Assembly: GCF_009733865.1 (NCBI RefSeq)
Contig: NZ_WOFB01000003.1
Location: forward strand, 186,001-250,000
Source: Oceanobacillus salinisoli
Lineage (GTDB): Bacteria; Bacillota; Bacilli; Bacillales; Amphibacillaceae
Direction: 5' to 3'
DNA length: 64,000 nt
The notes below the pieces were generated by a model, which worked only from the letters and a program-made list of their open reading frames with translations, made no database searches and was not told the DNA's origin. The position numbers were made by a program, and so were the translations under genes. Below are positions 44,451-54,151 of the stretch, one piece after another (the first letter of the stretch is position 1; each line of letters starts with the position of its first letter).

Positions 44451-44909
44451 TTACCAATAAGAACGGATTAATTCTCCTATTTGACTTACTTGGTCACGAA
44501 GCATTTGCTGCATTTCTTTTGATTGTAACTCTCCCGTTTGTACTCCAGGTAGCCAAATTAAAGTCCCATCTAATTCCTTTTCCATTTTTTTCCACTTTGA
44601 ATCAAATGCTAAAAAAAAGATATGTTTAAAAGGCTGTTTTTGTATATCCTTCACCCACATATTAAGACGGTCTTTTTCCATTTCCATATTCGCTGCCCTT
44701 ATGTAATTGTAATTAGGAGTTAACAAAATTCTTCCTGATAATTCCTTTTCCATTTCATTTGATAAAAGAGATAATACTTCACTTTGGAACGAATCCGTTT
44801 CCATACCCTGGTCATTTACCAGTTGGAAAGGAATCAACGGTATCATGGCCGTGTCTATGTATTCTTTGGCTTTTACATATTGTGCTAAATCTCTATTTCT
44901 CCATTTCAT
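44451..44909 (-). CDS. ypiF: YpiF-like protein (DUF2487)
   Basis: Soluble protein of 152 residues of the DUF2487/YpiF family: start MKWRNRDLAQYVKAKEYIDTAMIPLIPF, central GRILLTPNYNY and ending EMQQMLRDQVSQIGELI. No motif gives a function. The ATG at 44909 follows AAAGGTGGG; the ORF extends upstream to 45005, but that region is inside the ypiB terminator. It stands between ypiB and qcrA as in B. subtilis. Confidence 0.88.
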   Translation of the reverse strand: MKWRNRDLAQYVKAKEYIDTAMIPLIPFQLVNDQGMETDSFQSEVLSLLSNEMEKELSGRILLTPNYNYIRAANMEMEKDRLNMWVKDIQKQPFKHIFFLAFDSKWKKMEKELDGTLIWLPGVQTGELQSKEMQQMLRDQVSQIGELIRSYW

Positions 44910-44959
44910 AGGATGCCCACCTTTTTTAATATCATTAATAAATTTTATCTTAAAAACAC

Positions 44960-45003
44960 AAAAAAAATCAACCCTATTGCTTTTGCAATTTAGGTTGATT
45001 TCC
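44960..45003 (-). terminator. Terminator hairpin overlapping the ypiB 3' end
   Basis: On the minus strand AATCAACC (arm at 44993-45000) pairs with GGTTGATT (44967-44974) and is followed by a run of eight T residues. The ypiB stop codon (44974-44976) and last codons are inside the hairpin. Confidence 0.75.
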
Positions 45004-45549
45004 ATAGGCTAATTCCAATTCGTTTAATTCCTTGGATAATTTTAAAAATGTATCTTGATCTAATTCATCCAGTGCTCGGTCGATATCCCTCAGAAGATTT
45101 TTCTTTTTGTAATCAAATACGGTCTTATCCAACAATTTTTTTGCTAATATTTTATCTTTCTTTGTAACAAAATAATCATCCGGGACAAAAGGGTTTTCTT
45201 CCAACACCGAAACATAGTAAGAATTTTGATGGGATTTACTGAAATTCAGCTGAATATATAAATCTTCATCCTGATTTAAGCGAATATCATGAAATGATTT
45301 CTCCGCATCTGTTGTAACTAAATGATTTTTATAAAATCGAAAAGGAACTTCTGAAGAACATTGACTTGTAATCACAATTCCTCTAGGGCAAAATTTTACG
45401 TCTCTTACAAAATGGACTTTTTTAAGTAATTGGTTATGATTTAAAATATAATTCAAAATCCATACGCTTTCTCTTTTCTTTAATTGATAATGTTTAAGAA
45501 ACCATTGTATAAAATTTTTTTTATCTTGTGCGGAAATAGGAGTATCCAT
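44974..45549 (-). CDS. ypiB: YpiB-like protein (UPF0302) with IDEAL domain
   Basis: Protein of 191 residues. The UPF0302 N-terminal region (QWFLKHYQLKKRESVWILNYILNH ... VTSQCSSEVPFRFYK as read with its neighbours) precedes a C-terminal IDEAL motif domain (RDIDRALDELDQDTFLKLSKEL), a short helical module shared with competence regulator ComK-related YpiB/YpiF neighbours. No enzymatic motif. It follows ypiA by 36 bases on the same strand, the usual order. Function unknown. Confidence 0.9.
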   Translation of the reverse strand: MDTPISAQDKKNFIQWFLKHYQLKKRESVWILNYILNHNQLLKKVHFVRDVKFCPRGIVITSQCSSEVPFRFYKNHLVTTDAEKSFHDIRLNQDEDLYIQLNFSKSHQNSYYVSVLEENPFVPDDYFVTKKDKILAKKLLDKTVFDYKKKNLLRDIDRALDELDQDTFLKLSKELNELELAYGNQPKLQKQ

Positions 45550-45585
45550 TCAGTTTCCTCCTTAAATTAATCCTCTAAGAACAGT

Positions 45586-46851
45586 CTAAAAATCTTGTTT
45601 TGACAGTTTTAAACGATTGACAAACTCTTCCACTTCCCCATCTAACGGTACTAATTTCAGGTAAGATTCAAATACTGGAATGGCTTCTCCCATCCTCCCT
45701 TCTTCCGTTAGAAAATAACCAAATTCCTTCACGAAGTCGCTATCTTGATTTAAATTATTATATGCTTCATTATAGTGTTTTAATGCATTATCATATAACT
45801 CGATTTCATTATATGCTCGTGCCAATTCCCAGTCATACAGTGAATCATCCGCTCCCGATCTTTTTATTTCAGTTAATAAATCGATAATCTTCTCTTGCTC
45901 ATCTCCATTTTTATAAAGTTCAACTAAAAATAATACTGCCTCTTTATAATCTGGCTCTAAAGCAACCGCTTCTTTTATAAACGCTTGGCTTTCTTCATTA
46001 TTATCTAATTTATGTGCCAGGGTTCCTGCAAGAAAATACAACTCCTTATTAAACTCATCAAATTGTAGCCCTTTTTTGGCTGTTTTAAACGCTTCTTCCG
46101 GTCTCCCTTCATCTTCGTATGCTTTCGCTAAATGAACGTAAACCGTATGATAATACGGGTCAATGTCAATAACCTTCTCCCAAGCCTTAATACTAATATC
46201 GATCCGGTCTGCTTGATATGCAGTTATCCCATAGCGAAAAAGAGTATCAGGATCTTTATCATTTTTATCTTTATAATATGTTAATGCTTTTTCGTATTCA
46301 CCGGAAGCGGCGTATGCCTCTCCTAATCTATCATGGAGTGAAATATTGGCAATATACTCTGTCCCGGGCACCATTTTTTCGTAGTAAAGAATCGCTTTTT
46401 TATATTCTCCAATGGAAAAGAATAATTCACCAAGTGCAAAGTCAATAATTTCTTCATTTGGTTCGAGCTGCTTTGCTGTTAATAATTTTTGCTCTGCAAC
46501 TTCAAATAATCCTTGTGCCTGGTATAAATCAGCTAGTTGGATTAACGCCTGTATATAGGAAGAATCCTCCTCCTTAATTTGAACAAGTAAATCAATAGCC
46601 TGTTCATCTTCTTCCAACTCGATATATACATCTGCCAGTGTAATCTTTATTTCACTCTCATCAGGATACTTGTTTAGCAAATCATACAAAATACCACTTG
46701 CCTCCTGTAAAAATCCTAATTGATTATACATTTGTGCAATGGTAAACTTTTCATCATCATCCGCTTTGGCTTCGAGTTGCTTTAACATTTTAATCGCTTT
46801 TTCGGACTGGTTGTTTTCGATCAGTTCATATACTTCCATTATGTTATCCAT
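45586..46851 (-). CDS. ypiA: Tetratricopeptide-repeat protein YpiA
   Basis: Protein of 421 residues made almost wholly of about a dozen tandem helix-turn-helix TPR units (for example YNQLGFLQEASGILYDLLNKYPDE, ALIQLADLYQAQGLFEVAEQKLL, YGITAYQADRIDISIKAWEKVIDIDPY). It should be a protein-protein scaffold in the cytosol; no partner can be named. GAGAGGACG lies before the ATG. It is the first gene of ypiA-ypiB-ypiF, downstream of aroA in B. subtilis order, here separated from aroA by 0.85 kb of repeats. Confidence 0.93.
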   Translation of the reverse strand: MDNIMEVYELIENNQSEKAIKMLKQLEAKADDDEKFTIAQMYNQLGFLQEASGILYDLLNKYPDESEIKITLADVYIELEEDEQAIDLLVQIKEEDSSYIQALIQLADLYQAQGLFEVAEQKLLTAKQLEPNEEIIDFALGELFFSIGEYKKAILYYEKMVPGTEYIANISLHDRLGEAYAASGEYEKALTYYKDKNDKDPDTLFRYGITAYQADRIDISIKAWEKVIDIDPYYHTVYVHLAKAYEDEGRPEEAFKTAKKGLQFDEFNKELYFLAGTLAHKLDNNEESQAFIKEAVALEPDYKEAVLFLVELYKNGDEQEKIIDLLTEIKRSGADDSLYDWELARAYNEIELYDNALKHYNEAYNNLNQDSDFVKEFGYFLTEEGRMGEAIPVFESYLKLVPLDGEVEEFVNRLKLSKQDF

Positions 46852-47070
46852 GGTAACGTCCTCTCTTACTAATAAAACTGCTTTTCTAAGATAATTTGCT
46901 TGATAAAAAATTAATGTTACCTTCTCTTTCGTTTAATTATACTGTATTTATCAGTTATTGTCTTACATAATCCTTAGCCCCATCTTATACCATATTGGAT
47001 TATATTCAAAAATAATTTGCTTATTGTGAACAATAAATATTGCTCTAAAGACGAATGATTTAACGATTAG

Positions 47071-47545
47071 ATTTGTTGTTTTTTAACCTCGCAGTAGCTA
47101 TAATTTACAAACTAGTAAAAAATTTTCTATGGGTGATGCTCTCGCTTGTTCTAATGATGATAGTGGGCTTGCAATCGCTCCGGCAGAATACTTACGGTTC
47201 GTGGGCACGGCCTAATGCCTCCTCGGAACCACTTCCTGCTCAGGTCTGGACACGTGCTATTCCCACAAGACAAGGAACACGAACTGCAGTTCTACATCAC
47301 ACGAAGAAAATCGGTTTGTATTATCGAGGAGTCTCCGTATTCTGCCTTCGCTAGTATTGGTTCTCTAATTAATATATAGCTATAACCTATAAAGGGGACG
47401 TTTAATAGGTTTCTCTTTACCTGAAGGGAGACCATCTTTTTTCTTAGTAAAAAGATACGTAATCCACCAGATTGCTTTTTGCTCGTAAAACTCTAATTAC
47501 TTGTTTTTCAAAAGAACAGTGTTTCATCGCCAAAAAGAAGCAATT
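47071..47545 (-). repeat. Composite element F, reverse partial copy
   Basis: The left end (TTTGTTGTTTTTTAACC, then ATAATTTACAAAC) matches the terminal repeat of other copies. It is followed by the reverse complement of module B (about 47145-47360, including GCAGAATACTTACGG and GGAGTCTCCGTATTCTGCC). Module A is missing. No gene is seen. It leads into repeat D copy 3. Confidence 0.75.
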
Positions 47546-47577
47546 TTTGTATTCTAGAGAAAACCGCCTTAAACATG

Positions 47578-47675
47578 AAAAAACCCGAACTAATTAAAAT
47601 TCTAACGGAAGAATTTTGAATCATCGTTCGGATTTTCCTTTTAACTAAAATACTTTTGTCCCAATCGCTTTGTGT
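47578..47675. repeat. Palindromic repeat D, copy 3, likely aro terminator
   Basis: Arms AACCCGAAC (47582-47590) and GTTCGGATT (47626-47634) with an inner AT-rich stem, then a tail to ACTTTTGTCCCAATCG. On the minus strand the hairpin is followed by a T-run, so it could end the aro operon transcript, whose last gene stops at 47697. Confidence 0.75.
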
Positions 47676-47696
47676 GCTGGTCATTCAGTTTTTCAT

Positions 47697-48986
47697 TTAA
47701 CTTATAATGGATTGTAAATGCTCAAAGAATGTCGGATACGAAATAGAAATGGATGATGCATCATCAATAACAATATCGTCTTTTGCAACTAATGAGGCAA
47801 TAGCACTCATCATCGCAATTCGATGATCATTGTAGGAAGCAACCTTTCCACCGCTTAATGTTGTCTTTCCTACAATAATCATGCCATCATCTGTACCTTT
47901 GATATCTCCACCTAATGTAGATAAAACATCTACTACTGCAGCTATTCGATCTGTTTCTTTTACTCTAAGTTCTTCTGCATCTCGAATAATTGTTTTTCCG
48001 TTTGCTTGGGTTGCTAATAATGCGATGATTGGAATTTCATCAATTAGCCTTGGAATCATGTCACCTTCAATTGTCACTCCATTTAAATCGGAAGAACAAA
48101 CTGTTATATCACCAATCAATTCCCCACTCACTGTTTGCTGATTTTCAATCTTAATATTAGCACCCATATCCAAAAGTACATCAATGATTCCTGTCCTTGT
48201 TTCATTTAATCCTACATTTTTCAGGGTTACTTTACTGTCCGGGACAATAGCAGCTGCTACCAGGAAAAAGGCTGCCGACGAAATATCACCTGGCACATGG
48301 ACATTTGAAGCTGAAAGGGTATTTTTTCCAGTTACCGTAGTAGACAGACCATTTCGAGAGATGTCAGCTCCAAATGCTTCTAGCATATTTTCAGTATGAT
48401 CTCTTGTTTGTGTTTTTTCCGTTACGGTTGTCTCCCCTTCTGCGAATAAACCTGCTAACAATATCGCGCTTTTAACCTGAGCACTTTTAACTGGTAGTGA
48501 ATAGTCCATGCCCGTAAGCTTTTTCCCGCGAATGGAAATAGGTAAATACTTGCCATCACTTCTACCATCGATGGATGCATTCATTTTTCTAAGTGGTTGA
48601 ACAACACGGTCCATCGGCCTGTTTGAGAGAGACTCATCTCCATAAACAGTTGTAAAAAAGTCTAACCCCGAAATTATTCCCAGCATTAATCTAGTAGTTG
48701 TTCCAGAATTCCCGAAATACAATGGTTCCATTGGCTCTTTTAGCGAGGAAACTCCTTTCCCGTCAACGGTAATAGTCGAACCCTCTTTATGAATAGTTAC
48801 TCCCATTGCTCGAAATGCGTTGATGGTTCGCATACAGTCTTCCCCATCTAAAAAATTCGTTACTTTTGTAACCCCATTTGCCAATGAGCCTAAAATGATA
48901 GACCGATGGGAAACCGATTTATCCCCAGGCACTTCTATTTCTCCCATTAATGCATGTTGATAAGGACGCAATATTACTTCTCCCAT
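47697..48986 (-). CDS. aroA: 3-phosphoshikimate 1-carboxyvinyltransferase (EPSP synthase)
   Basis: Sixth step of the shikimate pathway: joins shikimate-3-phosphate and phosphoenolpyruvate. The 429-residue chain has both repeats of the inside-out alpha/beta barrel. Marks are PGDKSVSHRSIILGSLA (substrate-binding Lys and Ser), GNSGTTTRLMLG (LGNxGTxxR), SLSNRPMDRVVQPL, EAELRVKETDR-type (AEELRVKETDRIAAV) and NDHRIAMM. AAGGAAGTGAG precedes the ATG. It closes the aro operon; B. subtilis calls this gene aroE. Confidence 0.97.
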   Translation of the reverse strand: MGEVILRPYQHALMGEIEVPGDKSVSHRSIILGSLANGVTKVTNFLDGEDCMRTINAFRAMGVTIHKEGSTITVDGKGVSSLKEPMEPLYFGNSGTTTRLMLGIISGLDFFTTVYGDESLSNRPMDRVVQPLRKMNASIDGRSDGKYLPISIRGKKLTGMDYSLPVKSAQVKSAILLAGLFAEGETTVTEKTQTRDHTENMLEAFGADISRNGLSTTVTGKNTLSASNVHVPGDISSAAFFLVAAAIVPDSKVTLKNVGLNETRTGIIDVLLDMGANIKIENQQTVSGELIGDITVCSSDLNGVTIEGDMIPRLIDEIPIIALLATQANGKTIIRDAEELRVKETDRIAAVVDVLSTLGGDIKGTDDGMIIVGKTTLSGGKVASYNDHRIAMMSAIASLVAKDDIVIDDASSISISYPTFFEHLQSIIS

Positions 48987-49004
48987 GTTTTCTCACTTCC
49001 TTAC

Positions 49005-50105
49005 TTAATCTTGAATCATCGCTTCATATCCATGATTTCCCAAAATATACAAACTAAGTTGCTGTGTTTCTTTCGTATAAAAGCTTAACCGTAATGCACC
49101 AGTTATTCCTTCTCTAATCTCCAAAATTTCGATATTTTTAATGCTGATTTTTTTGTTTGCCAATAAAAGTACAATGGAAGCTATTGCACCAGGCTTATCA
49201 GCAATGTCAACATAGATATCATAAAATGCTGGGATAGCCCCCTTATCTTTAACTGGTAAGCCGTCTCGATAATTTTTAGCATTTCGTAAATATGTAATCA
49301 TTTTTGATTTTTCATTGTTCTCTACTAACGCTTTTATTTCTTTCATTTCTTGTATCCACTCATCCATAAGATGAGATAATTTCTCACGATTATGATAAAA
49401 AATATCTTGCCATAATTCCGGGTTACTCGAAGCAATTCGAGTTATGTCGCGAAAACCGCCTGCAGCAAGATTTGGTAAAAAAGCATGTGTTTCCTGCCAT
49501 TTTTTCGCCTGATGCACAAGAGACGAAGCAATTAAATGCGGAAAGTGGGAAACAACACCCGTCATTTCATCATGTTCATCTGGATTTAATACGACAAATC
49601 GGCTACTTGTCGATTTCAATAACTCTTTTAATGTCTCTACTTTTTGCTCTGTACTACGTATGGATGGAGTTAATACATAAATAGCATTTTCAAATAAATA
49701 TTCTTTTGCTGCCTCAATACCTTTCTTATGCGACCCAGCCATAGGGTGGCCACCGATAAATGCGATATGTTTATTCGTTAACGTTTTTGCAGTTTCGATG
49801 ATGGTGCTTTTAACAGATGAGACATCGGAAACAATAACGTCCTTCGTTAATGGAACGGTATCTAATTCTTCTATAAGGCGAATTGATTGTGTAATTGGCG
49901 CCGCTAAAAGAATGATATCAGCTTTCTGTGCAGCGTCTGTAAAAATAGTTGTAGCTTCATGAATCATCCCATTCATAATGGCATATTCCAGACTCTCTTC
50001 CTTAACGTCATAACCGATAATGTGATTTTCTGAAGATTGAGCAATGACTTTGGCTAAAGATCCTCCGATTAGGCCAAGCCCCGCAATTAAAATTGTACGT
50101 TTCAA
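49005..50105 (-). CDS. tyrA: Prephenate dehydrogenase with ACT domain
   Basis: NAD-dependent oxidation of prephenate to 4-hydroxyphenylpyruvate for tyrosine. Rossmann start ILIAGLGLIGGSLAKVI, the GGHPMAGSHKKGIEAA active-site loop, a helical dimer region and a C-terminal ACT domain (about 290-360, ADKPGAIASIVLLLANKKISIKNIEILE) for amino-acid feedback. The start is TTG (50103-50105) after AAGGGTGAG. It begins two bases after aroH; the trpEDCFBA-hisC block that separates them in B. subtilis is absent. Confidence 0.96.
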   Translation of the reverse strand: MKRTILIAGLGLIGGSLAKVIAQSSENHIIGYDVKEESLEYAIMNGMIHEATTIFTDAAQKADIILLAAPITQSIRLIEELDTVPLTKDVIVSDVSSVKSTIIETAKTLTNKHIAFIGGHPMAGSHKKGIEAAKEYLFENAIYVLTPSIRSTEQKVETLKELLKSTSSRFVVLNPDEHDEMTGVVSHFPHLIASSLVHQAKKWQETHAFLPNLAAGGFRDITRIASSNPELWQDIFYHNREKLSHLMDEWIQEMKEIKALVENNEKSKMITYLRNAKNYRDGLPVKDKGAIPAFYDIYVDIADKPGAIASIVLLLANKKISIKNIEILEIREGITGALRLSFYTKETQQLSLYILGNHGYEAMIQD

Positions 50106-50107
50106 TA

Positions 50108-50476
50108 CTACTCACCCTTAATTAAATCTGGTCTTAATCTTACCGCTTCATTTAAAAAGATATGATTGACTTCCTCCTGTGATTTGCTGGTATTGGTTAC
50201 CATCATTATACGAATACATTTTTGTAAACTGTTTGGTACATCAATTTCTGCCATGCACATAACAGGTACATACTTCCATCCATCTATCCCTCGCAGTACC
50301 TTAGCAGGAAACGTTGCATTTAAATCTTTAGTAATAGAAATAAAAACATGTGACACTTCTGATGCTTGTACCTGATTTTCCTCTATCATCGTCTCTACTA
50401 ATTCTTTAGTCGAATCTAAAATTTCACTCTCTTCATTAACAGAAACAGTTGTAGCCCCTCGTATTCCTCTTGTCAT
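50108..50476 (-). CDS. aroH: Monofunctional chorismate mutase, AroH class
   Basis: Rearranges chorismate to prephenate. Trimeric alpha/beta barrel type of 122 residues: RGIRGATTVSVNEESEILDSTKEL at the N-terminus (Arg7, Glu78-type active-site residues fall in this family pattern), SVFISITKDLNATFPAKVLR-like (FISITKDLNATFPAK) and VPVMCMAEIDVPNSLQKCIRIM. Its ATG overlaps the aroB stop (ATGA at 50473-50476), indicating coupling. It stands between aroB and tyrA. Confidence 0.96.
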   Translation of the reverse strand: MTRGIRGATTVSVNEESEILDSTKELVETMIEENQVQASEVSHVFISITKDLNATFPAKVLRGIDGWKYVPVMCMAEIDVPNSLQKCIRIMMVTNTSKSQEEVNHIFLNEAVRLRPDLIKGE

Positions 50477-51546
50477 TTTGTCACCAACTTTTCTTTAAAT
50501 GATTGTAAGTAAGTAATTAATGCTTCATCTTCCACTTCTTTTACAGTAGGTTTTCCTACTCTTTCCAATAGTACCATCTGAATTCGTTTATTCGTTGTTT
50601 TTTTGTCAGCTTTCATACGTTGGATGAGCGCTTCAATGTTCCATTCCTCTAAGTCAATTGGATATCCATTATTTTTCAGCCAAGCGAGCAATGTATCAAA
50701 AGGTGCTTCATTTAAAAATACTTTATCACTGACATATAAAGAAAATAATAATCCAATCGCCACCGCTTCTCCATGCGATAGTTTTCCGTAGCCTAATTCT
50801 GATTCCAGTGCATGTCCTAGCGTATGACCTAAATTCAAATACTTTCTGACTCCTGTTTCTTTTTCATCTTCTTCAACAATATTGGCCTTCACTTTAATAC
50901 CAAATGATAGATGATTTTGTAACTGCTGATTTGTAATCTCTTTTAAATTTGTTCGCATGAAATGATGAAAGCTGTCCTCATCTGCAATCAAAGCCTCTTT
51001 AATCAGCTCCGCATATCCGGACCGCACTTCTTTATTGTTCAATGTAGATAATGCCTCCACATCATAAATGACTGCAACAGGTGCATAAAAACTGCCTATC
51101 ATATTTTTACCAAGTTCATGATTAATGGCAACTTTCCCACCAACACTGCTGTCATGAGCAAGAATTGTGGTAGGCACCTGAATAAAATCGATTCCCCGCA
51201 TAAATGTAGCAGCCACAAAACCGGCTAAATCCCCAACTACCCCACCACCTAGTGCGATAATTAAGGACTTGCGGTCTAAACCAAAGTTGATAGCATCCGT
51301 TTGTAAACGATAATAGACATCAATGCTTTTCGATTGTTCCCCTTCTGGAATAATCGTCACATACACATTTTCATTTGGAAGACTATCCTTTACAGCAGCT
51401 AAGTGTAAGTCGGCTACTTTATCATCTGAAATGATAAATATGGAAGAATACTCCTTCTTGAAATACTGTTGAATGGTATAACGAATTCCTTCACCGATTA
51501 CAATCTTGTATTTATGCGAACTCGATTTAACTTGAATTTCTTCCAT
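50473..51546 (-). CDS. aroB: 3-dehydroquinate synthase
   Basis: Second step of the shikimate pathway; converts DAHP to 3-dehydroquinate with NAD and a divalent metal. Marks are PEGEQSKSID, the GGGVVGDLAGFVAATFMRGIDFIQVPTTILAHDSSVGGKVAIN core, ELIKEALIAD and NLGHTLGHALE with its metal-binding His. The ATG at 51546 overlaps the aroC stop (TAATG) and follows AAGGTG by six bases; the GTG at 51555 is rejected. Length 357 is typical. Confidence 0.97.
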   Translation of the reverse strand: MEEIQVKSSSHKYKIVIGEGIRYTIQQYFKKEYSSIFIISDDKVADLHLAAVKDSLPNENVYVTIIPEGEQSKSIDVYYRLQTDAINFGLDRKSLIIALGGGVVGDLAGFVAATFMRGIDFIQVPTTILAHDSSVGGKVAINHELGKNMIGSFYAPVAVIYDVEALSTLNNKEVRSGYAELIKEALIADEDSFHHFMRTNLKEITNQQLQNHLSFGIKVKANIVEEDEKETGVRKYLNLGHTLGHALESELGYGKLSHGEAVAIGLLFSLYVSDKVFLNEAPFDTLLAWLKNNGYPIDLEEWNIEALIQRMKADKKTTNKRIQMVLLERVGKPTVKEVEDEALITYLQSFKEKLVTK

Positions 51547-52715
51547 TAAAAACACCTTATTTCTTCCCGGTAATCATCCATGGCTTTTTTCAGTTTAGAA
51601 AATTGATCACTCGGAAATTGTTCAGTTAACGCTTTTGCCAGCTCAAATGCAACAATATGTTCCATAACAACAGAAGCAGCAGGCACTGCACAAGCATCTG
51701 ACCGTTCTACCGTTGCTTTAAATGGTTCTTTTGATTCAATATCAACACTTTTTAGTGGTTTTAGCATCAAGGTTGGAATGGGCTTCATCACTCCACGGAC
51801 TACAATTGGCATTCCGGTAGTCATTCCGCCTTCAAAACCACCTAGACGATTGGAAGTGCGGTAGTAACCCTTCTCCTCGCTCCAAGCGATTTCATCATGG
51901 ACTTCACTTCCATATTTTCTGGCTGCTTCAAATCCAATCCCAAACTCCACCCCTTTAAAGGCGTTAATACTTACAACAGAACCAGCAATTCGCGAATCAA
52001 GTTTACGATCATAATGGACATATGAACCAACTCCTGCTGGCATACCTTCTACATAAACCTCACAAACCCCACCAATGGAGTCTCCTTCCTTTTTCGTTTG
52101 GTCAATTTTATCCATCATTTCCTGTTCAACATCTTTGTCTAGCACCATAACCGGTGAATGAGTGGAAATATTGATTCGTTCTTCCATCGATAGGGAATCT
52201 ATATCCTTTGCTCGAATTCCTGCGATTTCCTTAACATATCCGGCTACTTCAATACCCAGTTGTTTTAACAATGTCTTAGCAACAGCCCCAGCAGCTACAC
52301 GAGCAGCTGTTTCCCGAGCAGATGAACGTTCTAGTACATTACGCATATCACGATGACCATACTTTAATGCCCCATTCAAATCAGCATGCCCTGGTCTTGG
52401 CTTGGATACGACTCTACGAACTTCCGCGTTTTCATCAATTGGGTCTTCTCCCATAATATCTGTCCAATGTTTAAAATCATCATTACTGATTACTAGAGAA
52501 ATAGGTGATCCTAACGTATATCCATGGCGAATACCACTTGTAATATTCACCAAATCCTTTTCGATTTGCTGCCTTTTTCCCCTGCCATGGCCACCCTGTC
52601 TACGCAGCAATGACGCATTAATATCATCCTTTGTTATTGGCATTCCGGCTGGTATACCTTCTACGATTGTTGTTAATTGTTTTCCATGGGATTCTCCTGC
52701 TGTTAAATAGCGCAA
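51546..52715 (-). CDS. aroC: Chorismate synthase
   Basis: Last common step of aromatic biosynthesis; uses reduced FMN to form chorismate. The 389-residue chain has [35 protein letters not shown], the FMN-binding [35 protein letters not shown] and a C-terminal region with [17 protein letters not shown]. The start is TTG (52713-52715) after AAGGAG. It is the first aro gene, followed by aroB through a TAATG overlap. B. subtilis names it aroF. Confidence 0.97.
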   Translation of the reverse strand: MRYLTAGESHGKQLTTIVEGIPAGMPITKDDINASLLRRQGGHGRGKRQQIEKDLVNITSGIRHGYTLGSPISLVISNDDFKHWTDIMGEDPIDENAEVRRVVSKPRPGHADLNGALKYGHRDMRNVLERSSARETAARVAAGAVAKTLLKQLGIEVAGYVKEIAGIRAKDIDSLSMEERINISTHSPVMVLDKDVEQEMMDKIDQTKKEGDSIGGVCEVYVEGMPAGVGSYVHYDRKLDSRIAGSVVSINAFKGVEFGIGFEAARKYGSEVHDEIAWSEEKGYYRTSNRLGGFEGGMTTGMPIVVRGVMKPIPTLMLKPLKSVDIESKEPFKATVERSDACAVPAASVVMEHIVAFELAKALTEQFPSDQFSKLKKAMDDYREEIRCF

Positions 52716-52867
52716 TTTACATTCTCCTTTACTGCAATATTTTAGAATGCTAAATATTTTCTAATTACTATAGCATATCTTTCGCAATTTGTGATAAAAA
52801 TGGTGTAAATTTAAATATTTTGAAATCTGCTAATAGCCACTTTGATGCCTCAATATTTCCTAGATAC

Positions 52868-53644
52868 TTATTCTTGTTTTTGGTAGAAGAACGTATCAAT
52901 TAATCTTAAATCATAGCTACTTGGATTAAAGATTTGCTCTGTGCTCCCTACAAATAACACACCATTCTTTTTAAGTGTATTTCTAAAGTTTTGATATATT
53001 AGCTCCTTAGCTTCATCTGTAAAGTAAATTAACACATTGCGACAGACGATTAAATCCATGTTTATCGGGTATGGATCAGCTAAGAGATTATGTTTTTTAT
53101 AAGTAATGTTCTCCTTCAATGATGGATCAATGTGATAAACATTATGAACCTTAGTAAAATATTTATGAACGAATTCCCTGGGGAGATCCTTTAATGCCTG
53201 TTCAAGATAAATTCCTTCTTCTGCTCTGAACAGGACGTTTTCATCTAAATCGGTTGCTACTATTTTCACATTAGCCTCAGGAAAATATTCTCTGATCATC
53301 ATCGCAATGCTATAGGGTTCTTCTCCAGTTGAGCAAGCCGCACTCCAAATTGACAAGTTACGATTCTTTTCCAGCAGTAAGGGGAAAATCGTATTTCTTA
53401 ATACTTCCCACCTTTTGGGATTGCGGTAAAATTCGGACACATTAATCGTTAGTCGGTCGATAAATTCATTCAGTAGCCCAATATCGTTCATTAATGCATC
53501 ATAATAAGCTTCAAAACTGGTAAATCCTCGTTTTTTTCTAAGCGTTGTTATGCGTCTTCTCATTTGTGTTTCTTTATAAAGACTAAGGTTAATACCTAAT
53601 TTATTATGTATTTCACTTATGAAATGATAATATTCGTCTGCCAA
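52868..53644 (-). CDS. cheR: Chemotaxis protein methyltransferase CheR
   Basis: Methylates glutamates of chemoreceptors with S-adenosylmethionine. The 258-residue chain has the N-terminal helical domain (KETQMRRRITTLRKKRGF) and the Rossmann methyltransferase with IWSAACSTGEEPYSIAMMI (SAM loop), ATDLDENVL and MDLIVCRNVLIYF. I take the TTG at 53644; a GTG four codons upstream sits directly on the GGGGAG site. It lies between ndk and aroC as in B. subtilis. No receptor or other chemotaxis gene is in the window. Confidence 0.95.
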   Translation of the reverse strand: MADEYYHFISEIHNKLGINLSLYKETQMRRRITTLRKKRGFTSFEAYYDALMNDIGLLNEFIDRLTINVSEFYRNPKRWEVLRNTIFPLLLEKNRNLSIWSAACSTGEEPYSIAMMIREYFPEANVKIVATDLDENVLFRAEEGIYLEQALKDLPREFVHKYFTKVHNVYHIDPSLKENITYKKHNLLADPYPINMDLIVCRNVLIYFTDEAKELIYQNFRNTLKKNGVLFVGSTEQIFNPSSYDLRLIDTFFYQKQE

Positions 53645-53666
53645 TATTCCCGCCACTCCCCAAAGT

Positions 53667-53698
53667 TTAAAAAACCTCCGTCGCCAAGAACGGAGGTC
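53667..53698 (-). terminator. Terminator of ndk
   Basis: Arms CGACCTCCGT and ACGGAGGTTTTTT on the minus strand around an eight-base loop, between ndk and cheR. It separates ndk from the cheR-aro transcription unit. Confidence 0.88.
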
Positions 53699-53704
53699 GA
53701 TAAA

Positions 53705-54151
53705 CTAATATATCCATGCACTATCTTGTTTGTCGTAAGATAGTAACTCTTCCTTGCTGAAAAACAGACTGATTTCACGTTCCGAACTTTCCGAAGAATC
53801 GGAACCGTGAATAACATTCTTTCCAACAGTCAATCCGAAATCCCCCCTGATTGTACCAGGTGCTGCTTCAGATGGATTTGTTTTCCCCATCATATTACGA
53901 GCTGTACTGATGACGTTTTCACCTTCCCATACCATAGCAAATACTGGTCCGGAAGTGATAAAGTCTACTAATTCACCAAAGAAAGGTTTTTCTTTGTGTT
54001 CTTCGTAATGCTTTTCAGCCAGATTCCGGGGAATGGACATGAGTTTCGCACCGGCTAGTTTATAGCCCTTCGACTCAAAACGACTTACAATTTCCCCTAT
54101 CAAATTTCTTTGTACCCCATCTGGTTTTACCATTAAAAAAGTTTTCTCCAT
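53705..54151 (-). CDS. ndk: Nucleoside diphosphate kinase
   Basis: Balances NTP/dNTP pools by phosphate transfer through a phosphohistidine. The 148-residue chain is typical: [34 protein letters not shown] and the active-site His in [16 protein letters not shown]. Length is normal. It lies in the hepT-ndk-cheR order of B. subtilis, with a strong terminator just downstream. Confidence 0.97.
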   Translation of the reverse strand: MEKTFLMVKPDGVQRNLIGEIVSRFESKGYKLAGAKLMSIPRNLAEKHYEEHKEKPFFGELVDFITSGPVFAMVWEGENVISTARNMMGKTNPSEAAPGTIRGDFGLTVGKNVIHGSDSSESSEREISLFFSKEELLSYDKQDSAWIY

